This document shows positions 37,832-45,391 of a DNA stretch of 64,000 nt, piece by piece. Position 1 is the first letter of the stretch. Every line of letters begins with the position of its first letter. The notes under the pieces were generated by a model that had not been told where the DNA came from, searched no databases, and saw nothing but the letters and a program-made list of their open reading frames with translations. Source of the stretch: Deltaproteobacteria bacterium (GTDB lineage Bacteria; Desulfobacterota; Desulfuromonadia; Geobacterales; Pseudopelobacteraceae). The position numbers were made by a program, and so were the translations under genes. Where the stretch lies: the NCBI GenBank assembly GCA_021780495.1, contig JAJXYO010000016.1, positions 1 through 64,000 on the forward strand. The letters are read 5' to 3'.

Positions 37832-38887
37832 ATGTTTCTTTTTAGCAAGACAAAAGAGGTTGTTGGTATAGATATCGGATCTAGCTCGGTTAAGCTCGTT
37901 CAGCTTAGAGATCTGAAGGGTTCCTATCAGTTGCTAAATGTCGGAATTATCCCGCTTCCGCCGGAAGCAATAGTCGATAACACGCTTATGGATAGTTCTG
38001 CAATTGTGGGGGCTATTCATAACCTTATCACTAGCCTGGGGATCAAGGTAAAGGATGTAGCCTGCTCCATTTCGGGCAATTCAGTCATTATTCGTAAAAT
38101 CATTCTCCCCGCTATGCCCCTTGAAGAGCTTGAGGATCAAATAACCTGGGAAGCGGAACAATACATCCCTTTTGATATCAATGATGTCAATATGGATTTC
38201 CAAATCCTGTCTCCCGACAGCATAGACCCTTCCAAGATGAATGTTCTGCTGGTAGCCAGCAAAAAAGATATTATCAATGATTATGTTGCTGTGTTTAATG
38301 AATCCGGATTGCATCTGTCGGTGGTTGATGTCGACTCTTTTGCGGTGCAGAATGCATTTGAGATGAATCATGATACGGGTGTAGAAGACGTTATTGCGCT
38401 GATTAATATTGGTGCAAGCGTCATGAATATCAATGTTATTAAAAGCGGTGTTACCTTGTTTACCCGTGATGTACAGATGGGGGGCAATCTTTACACGGAA
38501 GAGATTCAAAAACAGATGGGCCTGAGCAGTTCTGAAGCTGAGTCAATAAAAATACTGGCACATGAGGCTCATAGTGCTGCGCTTCTTGATGTGCTTAGCA
38601 AGGTAAATGAGACCATCAGCCAGGAGATTCGACGTTCACTCGATTTTTATAATTCAACAGCGAATGACGATCGTATTACCAAAATACTTTTAAGCGGTGG
38701 CGGGTCAAAGGTCTATAAGCTTATTGAGGTAATAACCGATAAAACAGGTCTGGCTGTTGAAGTAATTAATCCATTTGCAAGGCTAAAATATAATGAAAAG
38801 GACTTTGACTCTGAATACCTTCAGGAAATCGGCCCGTTTATGGCAGTGACGGTCGGGCTTGCTATTAGGAGGGTAGGAGACAAATGA
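37832..38887 (+). CDS. pilM: Type IV pilus inner-membrane platform protein PilM
   Basis: A 351-residue cytoplasmic actin-like ATPase-fold protein that binds the N-terminus of PilN and links the motor to the alignment complex. It has the actin-like phosphate loop VGIDIGSSSVKLVQL and the second motif LLSGGGSKV. GGGAATGAG precedes the ATG. It overlaps pilN by four bases. This is the first of the ordered pilMNOPQ series. Confidence 0.96.
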   Translation: MFLFSKTKEVVGIDIGSSSVKLVQLRDLKGSYQLLNVGIIPLPPEAIVDNTLMDSSAIVGAIHNLITSLGIKVKDVACSISGNSVIIRKIILPAMPLEELEDQITWEAEQYIPFDINDVNMDFQILSPDSIDPSKMNVLLVASKKDIINDYVAVFNESGLHLSVVDVDSFAVQNAFEMNHDTGVEDVIALINIGASVMNINVIKSGVTLFTRDVQMGGNLYTEEIQKQMGLSSSEAESIKILAHEAHSAALLDVLSKVNETISQEIRRSLDFYNSTANDDRITKILLSGGGSKVYKLIEVITDKTGLAVEVINPFARLKYNEKDFDSEYLQEIGPFMAVTVGLAIRRVGDK

Positions 38888-39465
38888 TAAAGATTAATCT
38901 TTTACCGGTCAGAGCTGCAAAGAAGAAGGAAACAGCAGTCCAGCAGATAACAATTTTCTGCATTACTCTGATTGTGGTTTTTGTTATTTGTGGTGCCTTG
39001 TATGCGGTTAAGCTTGGACAAATATCATCTGCAAAGAACGATATTGCGGCAGCAAATAGCAGGATTAATGAATTGAAAGTCAAAATCGGCAAATTGGAAG
39101 AACTGAAAAACCTCAAAGAACAGGTCAATAAAAAATTAGATGTATTATCACAGTTACGTAAAAATAAGACAGGCCCTGCTCAGCGCCTTGCAACAATAAG
39201 CGAAATTACTCCAGAACAACTGTGGTTAACAGCTTATACAGAAACCGGCGATAACATCAAGATAGCAGGCATTGCTGTTAAAGATGATTTGATTGCTCAG
39301 TTTATGCGAAATATTCAATCGTCAAATGATTTTACCGGTGTTGAACTGATTGTATCTGAGCAGAAAGAAATATCAGGCAGCAAGGTCAAAAGTTTTGAGT
39401 TAACGTGTCGGCTTAAATCATCAGTCGTACTACAGCCAGCAGCTGTAATAAATACAAAAAAATAG
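38884..39465 (+). CDS. pilN: Type IV pilus assembly protein PilN
   Basis: A 193-residue bitopic inner-membrane protein. The first residues (MIKINLLPVRAAKKKE) carry the INLLP motif that PilM binds, followed by one membrane helix (about 20-42), a coiled-coil segment (about 48-90) and a periplasmic ferredoxin-like domain. AGGAG lies five bases before the ATG. It pairs with PilO in the alignment complex. Confidence 0.95.
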   Translation: MIKINLLPVRAAKKKETAVQQITIFCITLIVVFVICGALYAVKLGQISSAKNDIAAANSRINELKVKIGKLEELKNLKEQVNKKLDVLSQLRKNKTGPAQRLATISEITPEQLWLTAYTETGDNIKIAGIAVKDDLIAQFMRNIQSSNDFTGVELIVSEQKEISGSKVKSFELTCRLKSSVVLQPAAVINTKK

Positions 39466-39493
39466 TTTCTTTCTTATTCAGGATGGATTGGAT

Positions 39494-40105
39494 ATGGACC
39501 CTCAATTAGAAAAAATACTCAAGTTGCCGACAAAACAGAAGATTCTTATTCTTGTTTTGGTCGCTATGCTTGAGGCTGCCGCTCTGGTCTGGTTTCTATA
39601 TCTGCCAAAGCACAAAGAACTTAGTGGGTTGCAAATTGAATTAAGCAAACTTCAATCAGAAATAGATGACAAAACCCGGATAGCTGGTAATTTGCCAAAG
39701 TTGCAAAAAGAATATGATCAGTTGAACCTTGAATTGGCTCAAGCGTTGACGGAGCTCCCAAATTCTAAAGAAATACCGTCATTGTTGACAAATATAACAG
39801 ATCTTGGAAAAAGCGCCGGACTTGATTTTTTGGTTTTCAGACCAAAGGGCGAAGTGGTTAAAGATTTTTATGCGGAAGTACCCGTTGATATTGTGATTTC
39901 CGGTACATATTTCAGCGTAGCAAACTTCTTTGCCATGGTTTCCAATCTGCCGAGAATTATCAATATCACCAATGTGGCTTTTTCCGATATTAAAAATGTC
40001 AACAATAGGATGATGATGAAGGTTTCGTGCCTTGCCACTACATTCCGCTTCCTTGATAAGAAAGAGATTAAGGATGAAAAGAAAAATGCTCCTCCTAAAA
40101 AATAA
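39494..40105 (+). CDS. pilO: Type IV pilus assembly protein PilO
   Basis: A 203-residue bitopic inner-membrane protein with a membrane helix (about 17-38), a coiled coil (about 42-85) and a periplasmic domain. It heterodimerises with PilN and contacts PilP. The ATG at 39494 has AGGATGG about eight bases before it; a TTG at 39488 is less likely. Its end overlaps the start of pilP in another frame. Confidence 0.94.
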   Translation: MDPQLEKILKLPTKQKILILVLVAMLEAAALVWFLYLPKHKELSGLQIELSKLQSEIDDKTRIAGNLPKLQKEYDQLNLELAQALTELPNSKEIPSLLTNITDLGKSAGLDFLVFRPKGEVVKDFYAEVPVDIVISGTYFSVANFFAMVSNLPRIINITNVAFSDIKNVNNRMMMKVSCLATTFRFLDKKEIKDEKKNAPPKK

Positions 40106-40625
40106 CCGCATTTGCGAAATCTCAGTTTTACTGAGCATTACAGTGCTTTTTATCGGCTGTAATAAAGGTACACAGTCTCCGGCTGTTGCTCCCGCTGTTG
40201 CTGTGCAAAAAATGCCTAAACCCGTACAAAAGCCTGTCAGTTCCGCTCTTAAATCGAATAACCAACAACCGGGCAATTTATTTGACTTCAGTAACAAAAA
40301 AGACCCTTTTAAGCCTTTTGTTGTTGCAAAATCAGCCCCTGCAGATCTCAAAAAGTCTTTACAATCGGGACTTCCCATTCACAGTTTCGATGTCAGTCAG
40401 TTTAAATTGATCGGAATTGTAACGGGTGGTAAGGAAAATCATGCAATGGTGGTTGACCCTAATGGTAAGGGCTATGTACTGAAGGTAGGTATGACGATAG
40501 GAAGAAATGATGGGCGTGTAACTTCGATTAGTACGAGTGGCGTTGATGTTGTTGAACAATTTAAGGATGATAGCGGCAGGGTGCGTAAAGAACACATTAA
40601 GATCACCCTCCCCAGGAAACAATAA
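40074..40625 (+). CDS. pilP: Type IV pilus lipoprotein PilP
   Basis: A lipoprotein of about 183 residues that connects PilNO with the secretin PilQ. The signal segment ends in the lipobox LFIGC, then comes a disordered proline/glutamine-rich linker (about 30-75) and the PilP beta domain (about 105-180), with a PFKPF motif before it. The start could be ATG 40074 or ATG 40086; both keep the signal peptide, and the ribosome site AAGGA suits neither perfectly. It overlaps pilO by 20-32 bases. Confidence 0.9.
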   Translation: MKRKMLLLKNNRICEISVLLSITVLFIGCNKGTQSPAVAPAVAVQKMPKPVQKPVSSALKSNNQQPGNLFDFSNKKDPFKPFVVAKSAPADLKKSLQSGLPIHSFDVSQFKLIGIVTGGKENHAMVVDPNGKGYVLKVGMTIGRNDGRVTSISTSGVDVVEQFKDDSGRVRKEHIKITLPRKQ

Positions 40626-40636
40626 GGAGTTTTCGC

Positions 40637-43402
40637 ATGATGTGGATGACAAAAGCATTGATGATCCTTGCGCTTAGCATTGTTGTGTCGTCAGGTCTTG
40701 TGACTGCAACGCCGGGCAAAGCCGAATCAGCGCAGCTTGGCATTAAGTCTTCCCTTGGCAAGCTTGCTTCGATCAAGTCGATTCGTGCTTCTGGCGAAGG
40801 GGATGCGACGGAGCTTGTTATAAATCTATCATCGCCAACGACATATACCAGCTATAAAACAACTAATCCATTGCGTCTGGTGCTGGACCTTTCACAGGCT
40901 ACTCAAGGTGAATTTGTAACTCCTCAAATATTCAATAAAGGCAATTTTAAAACAGTAACCGCGACGCGCTTTGATACTGATGCCGGAGTGCTTACCCGTG
41001 TTGATATTGAGCTCAAAACTGATGCTGAAGCAGTTATAACAGCTTCAAAGCCTAATGAGTTGAGAATTTCATTTCCGAGCCTTTCTACAACCCCCAATAC
41101 GCTCTCACCTGCCAAGCCGACAGCACTATCTTCGAACCAAAATACTATAAAGCCCTCAGTGGTTGTTGCTCCCACTGTTCAACCCGTGACTGTCACCAGG
41201 AAATTAACCTCTGTTACAGCTTCTAATAATTCGATACTTCTTTCAGTTGATGGCGGTGTCGCTGATTTCAAAACATTCCGTCTTAATAAGCCAGAGCGTT
41301 TTGTGGTAGATCTATTGGATACGCAACTTGCACTTTCTTCGCGGATTATTCCGCTCAATTCGGCAGGAGTAGCCTCAGCCCGCATCGGCCTCTATCCTGA
41401 TAAAGTTCGTGTCGTTCTTGATTCCGTCAATGGAACGTTTCCGGAAGTTTCAACAAAGAAGACAGCCGAAGGTTTAATTGTTGCCCTAAATGTACAACCA
41501 AATGAAAATCCGAATACTACTCTGGTGGCAACCCACTCTGGAAAAAGCACTGTTACACCAGTAACAACTTTAAATGCAGTTGTATCTACACCTGCTCAGC
41601 CTTTAAAACCAGTACACGAAAAGCTCGCAGAGCAGCCAGCGCCAGTTGCTGTTGTTAAGCCGATAATTGCTAAGAAAGTAAGTAATGAAGTGTTTACTGG
41701 CCCTGCTAGAGTTGAGATGATTGATTTTCAGGTTATTGATGGCGTTTCTCGCATCGCTGTGAAGGTTACTGGGGCTGTTGCAGTCGATCAGCCGGTCAAA
41801 ACCCCTGGATTTGTTACGCTAACAATCAAAAATGCCGGCTTGTCCAAGCATCTTCAACGTTCTTTAGAGACTCAATCATTCGTAACCCCGGTCTTACGCA
41901 TCACACCACTTCTTATCAAGACAAGAAAAGGCATCAATACCAAAATTCGAATTGCAATGCGCGTTGATGCGCCTTTTACATTCAGGCATGAAGGCGACAT
42001 GCTCTTTGTGGATTTTAAAAATCCCGATGGTTTAACTGCAGATACGGTCTCAGCAGCGTTGCAGAATCCTAACAAGGTGCATGCCGCAAAGGTTGCTAAA
42101 CCCTCCTCGTTAACGAAAGATTCCGAATTGGTATCAGAATTGTCTCCTGTTGAAGATTCGGCAATTAAATACCATGGCTCTGAGCATGTATACAAAGGCA
42201 GGAAAGTAACACTGGAATTTGCCGACGCCGATGTCCGCAAGATTTTTCAGCTTTTGTCGGAAGTCAGTAATAAGAACTTTGTGCTCGGTGATGATGTCAC
42301 AGGAACCATCAGCATAAAACTTGTTAACGTACCCTGGGACCAGGCTCTCGATATCATCCTGGATACGAAAGGTCTCGATAAACGAGAAGAAGGAAACATT
42401 ATCATTATCAAGGGTAAGGGCAAGTTCAAGTCTCAGGCCGATGAGGATCTTGAAATCAAGAAGGCATTAATAAGATCAATTGAACTAAAGACTGAAATCT
42501 TTAATATTAACTATGCGGATGTCTCAAGCATCGTTACGCAACTGAATTCGCTTAAAACTGATCGTGGTTCTATTCTTCAAGATACTCGTACAAATAAAGT
42601 AATTGTAAAGGATATACCTCAGGTCATCGATGATATGCGTAAGATGATCAATCAGCTTGATGTCCCCGAAAAACAGGTTATGATCGAAGCACGAATAGTC
42701 GAGGCAACTTCCACATTTACCAGAAGCCTCGGTGTAAACTGGGGCATTCATTATCGTGATGGTTCCGCCTCGTTTATGGGAATCAACCAGTTGGATACAA
42801 GCTTTGGAGGCCAGGCTTCAAATGCGTCCCCAACTTCCGGTGTTTCAGGTAACTCAGGTGGCGCAATGGGGATTTCCTTTGGAACGCTGACCAGTAATAT
42901 TTCTCTAGATCTGCGTTTGAACGCCGCGGCCAGTGCTGGTCTTATTAAAATAGTATCAACACCAAAGGTGGCCACGCTTAATAATAAAACCGCCAAGATA
43001 GCTCAAGGTCAGCAGATTCCGTACACCTCTGCAACCTCGGATAAGGTAGAAACCAAGTTTGTCGAGGCAGCGCTCTCTCTTGAAGTTACACCGCATATAA
43101 ACGCCAATGGAACTATCGGCATGAAGATCGATGCCAAAAACGATTCTGTTGGACAAGCAACTGGCGGAAGTACGGCGCCTGCAATTAACAAAAAACAGGC
43201 AACGACTGAGATGTTGTTACGGGATGGGGAAACGACGGTTATAGGTGGTATTTACGTAGACAGTGATAATGAATCTGATGATGGTGTTCCTTACTTGATG
43301 GATATTCCTTTCTTGGGGAAACTCTTTAAATCCAATAACAAGACTAAGATTAAGAATGAGTTGCTGATTTTTATTACTCCCAGAATATTAAATACGATTT
43401 GA
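40637..43402 (+). CDS. pilQ: Type IV pilus secretin PilQ
   Basis: The outer-membrane secretin through which the pilus passes. The 921-residue product has a signal peptide (about 1-30), AMIN-type beta domains near 45-140 and 190-280 that bind peptidoglycan, probably a third near 355-460, a secretin short N-terminal domain (about 515-590), an N1 domain (about 610-690) and the secretin core with VMIEARIVEA and a C-terminal LLIFITPRIL. AAGGAG lies before the ATG. It is long for PilQ because of the extra AMIN-like module and linkers. Confidence 0.95.
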   Translation: MMWMTKALMILALSIVVSSGLVTATPGKAESAQLGIKSSLGKLASIKSIRASGEGDATELVINLSSPTTYTSYKTTNPLRLVLDLSQATQGEFVTPQIFNKGNFKTVTATRFDTDAGVLTRVDIELKTDAEAVITASKPNELRISFPSLSTTPNTLSPAKPTALSSNQNTIKPSVVVAPTVQPVTVTRKLTSVTASNNSILLSVDGGVADFKTFRLNKPERFVVDLLDTQLALSSRIIPLNSAGVASARIGLYPDKVRVVLDSVNGTFPEVSTKKTAEGLIVALNVQPNENPNTTLVATHSGKSTVTPVTTLNAVVSTPAQPLKPVHEKLAEQPAPVAVVKPIIAKKVSNEVFTGPARVEMIDFQVIDGVSRIAVKVTGAVAVDQPVKTPGFVTLTIKNAGLSKHLQRSLETQSFVTPVLRITPLLIKTRKGINTKIRIAMRVDAPFTFRHEGDMLFVDFKNPDGLTADTVSAALQNPNKVHAAKVAKPSSLTKDSELVSELSPVEDSAIKYHGSEHVYKGRKVTLEFADADVRKIFQLLSEVSNKNFVLGDDVTGTISIKLVNVPWDQALDIILDTKGLDKREEGNIIIIKGKGKFKSQADEDLEIKKALIRSIELKTEIFNINYADVSSIVTQLNSLKTDRGSILQDTRTNKVIVKDIPQVIDDMRKMINQLDVPEKQVMIEARIVEATSTFTRSLGVNWGIHYRDGSASFMGINQLDTSFGGQASNASPTSGVSGNSGGAMGISFGTLTSNISLDLRLNAAASAGLIKIVSTPKVATLNNKTAKIAQGQQIPYTSATSDKVETKFVEAALSLEVTPHINANGTIGMKIDAKNDSVGQATGGSTAPAINKKQATTEMLLRDGETTVIGGIYVDSDNESDDGVPYLMDIPFLGKLFKSNNKTKIKNELLIFITPRILNTI

Positions 43403-43420
43403 TTGTTTTTAGGAGGTTGT

Positions 43421-44098
43421 GTGAAAGTTCATCGTTACATTATTATACTACTCACAATGTGTATGTTCATGATGTTGCAAGCATGTGGCAGTGGCAATAC
43501 TGATACAAGTGGTGCTCTTACGCTGACCACTCCTACAGCAAAAGATAATGGAGATGGCACTTATTCAGTGTCTACAACAGTAACATATGCTCCTCCAACC
43601 GGTAAGTCCGCTCAAGGAGTTATCGTTTCTTTGCAGATATCTGATTCTAATGGTAATACTTTAACCGATCGGCAGACACTTACCTCTGGAAGCAATTCAT
43701 TTACTTATGGTTTAGTTGTTGTTCAGAATAATACATCTTCGACTTATGTTTCGTTAGTTGCCTCCATTGGCGATATGAAGTCCTCGACTTTTGTAATAGT
43801 ACCAAAATATACACCTCCTATTGCTGTGACACAATCTTCTGTTACGTTTCCGGATAGTACTTCGTTACCTTCGCCGGTACAACTAACTATATCCGGCGGG
43901 ACCGCTCCCTATTCAGTTGCATCTTCAACTGCTGACATAGGCGCAGTAGTGAATACATCTACTTTAACAATATCGCTTGTCAATCCGTCATCAAGTTCAC
44001 CAGGTGTTGCTGCAAATCCTCCGGCAACTGTAACTATAACTGATTCAACTACTCCAACGCCTTTGACTAAAACTGTTACTGTAAATTACTTTAAATAG
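43421..44098 (+). CDS. Lipoprotein with Ig-like strands, unknown function
   Basis: A 225-residue predicted lipoprotein. Its signal peptide ends in the lipobox LQAC near residue 22. The mature part is serine/threonine-rich with short beta strands and a NGDGTYSVSTTVTY segment that recalls bacterial Ig-like domains, probably two of them. AGGAGG sits four bases before GTG 43421. It is the last gene of the pilQ unit, before a strong terminator, so it may be a surface or secretin-associated accessory. No family is named. Confidence 0.75.
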   Translation: MKVHRYIIILLTMCMFMMLQACGSGNTDTSGALTLTTPTAKDNGDGTYSVSTTVTYAPPTGKSAQGVIVSLQISDSNGNTLTDRQTLTSGSNSFTYGLVVVQNNTSSTYVSLVASIGDMKSSTFVIVPKYTPPIAVTQSSVTFPDSTSLPSPVQLTISGGTAPYSVASSTADIGAVVNTSTLTISLVNPSSSSPGVAANPPATVTITDSTTPTPLTKTVTVNYFK

Positions 44099-44129
44099 CT
44101 TTATTACTGTTCATTGAGTTTACATATTT

Positions 44130-44161
44130 AAGGGCGCATTCTATTGCGCCCTTTATCTTTT
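44130..44161 (+). terminator. Rho-independent terminator of the pilM-Q unit
   Basis: AGGGCGCA (44131-44138) pairs with TGCGCCCT (44145-44152) around a six-base loop, followed by TTATCTTTT. It closes the pilus operon. Confidence 0.85.
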
Positions 44162-44241
44162 GTGCCAGTCAAATAACGTGATAAATAGAGGCTTTAACCT
44201 CTCTAACGTTATCAATCTCAGTTGTTTCATGGATCACATAA

Positions 44242-44853
44242 ATGATACTTCCTATTCATCCGGATCATCCGCAGCCACATCAAATTTCCCGTGTCGCTCA
44301 ATGTCTGCGGGATGGTGGGGTTATTGCGTATCCGACGGACACCACGTATGGTATCGGCTGCTCCATATTTAATAAAAAGGGTATTGAGCGCATCTACCGC
44401 ATGAAAGGACGTGAGCGAATCAAGCCTTTTTCTTTCATTTGTTCCAGTGTTTCGGAGGTCGCCCAGTACGCCCGTGTGAGCAATGTCGCGTTTAAATATC
44501 TGAAGCGCTATCTACCGGGGCCATTTACCTTTGTACTTAATGCAACTCGCGATGTCCCTGATTTACTGCTGACTCGTCAGAAAACGGTTGGTATCAGGAT
44601 TCCTGATAATCGCATCTGCATTGATCTGGTTCTCGCTCTGGGAAATCCGATAATTACTACCAGTGCCAATCTTTCAGGCGAGGATCCTGTCGGCGACCCG
44701 CTTGTTATTGAAAACACCTTTGGTAATCAACTGGATATTGTAATCGATGGAGATATTTTGATGACGGATGTCAGTTCTGTAATCAACCTTGTTAATGATG
44801 TTCCTGAATTGCTGCGTGCCGGCCTTGGCGATGTATCCTGGTGTACTCGATGA
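44242..44853 (+). CDS. YciO/YrdC-family protein (Sua5-related)
   Basis: A 203-residue protein of the YrdC fold, which in TsaC/Sua5 makes threonylcarbamoyl-AMP for the t6A tRNA base. It has GGVIAYPTDTTYGIGC, a MKGRERIKPFSFIC segment, PGPFTFVLNA and the nucleotide motif TTSANLSGEDP. Wording such as KPFSFICSS and TVGIRIPDN is closer to E. coli YciO than to TsaC, so threonylcarbamoyl synthesis is uncertain. No ribosome site is evident. It stands between the pilus terminator and a membrane protein gene. Confidence 0.85.
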   Translation: MILPIHPDHPQPHQISRVAQCLRDGGVIAYPTDTTYGIGCSIFNKKGIERIYRMKGRERIKPFSFICSSVSEVAQYARVSNVAFKYLKRYLPGPFTFVLNATRDVPDLLLTRQKTVGIRIPDNRICIDLVLALGNPIITTSANLSGEDPVGDPLVIENTFGNQLDIVIDGDILMTDVSSVINLVNDVPELLRAGLGDVSWCTR

Positions 44854-44874
44854 TCACCTGTGAGGGCGATTCTT

Positions 44875-45240
44875 ATGCGTAAAAGGACACTCCGAACTGG
44901 TATGCGCATGGTACTGTCCGCTTTAATAATAATTGTCATTTCCAGTTTTTATCACGGTGTGGTGGGTGCTTTCCTGTCTCTGTCATACGACGCTGAAATG
45001 CGACTTTATCAATTCGCGATTTTCTTGGCTGCATGTATGGGAAGTTACGGAGTGGTTCTGTCAGCATTTGGCCTGATTCTCCCTGCCATGCAGAATGATT
45101 TACGTATCCGGGTCATGCCGTTGCTGATTCTAATCGTAGCGCTGGTAGCACTGTTCTTTTACCTATTGGCTGCAACATTTGACGTACCCACTGAGCCCAT
45201 CCGCGACCGCCTCCGCCCCGGAGAGACTATCACAATTTAG
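44875..45240 (+). CDS. Small membrane protein of unknown function
   Basis: A 121-residue protein with three predicted membrane helices (about 11-33, 45-70, 78-102), a basic N-terminus and a short charged C-terminal tail. I recognise no family. GAGGG at 44862-44866 suits ATG 44875; a GTG at 44860 is an alternative. It follows the YciO-like gene by 21 bases, so they may share a transcript. Confidence 0.65.
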   Translation: MRKRTLRTGMRMVLSALIIIVISSFYHGVVGAFLSLSYDAEMRLYQFAIFLAACMGSYGVVLSAFGLILPAMQNDLRIRVMPLLILIVALVALFFYLLAATFDVPTEPIRDRLRPGETITI

Positions 45241-45391
45241 TTGTTGAGATTGTCATGTGTGAAATTGCCCTGCTTGGCGCTCCTGGCTGTATTGTTACTG
45301 TTGGGATCATGGACATAATTGCTGGTGGCTGACCCTCAAAGAGTGTTTTGATACGTTCTTCAGATTACGAATATCAGGCAGATACAATGTT

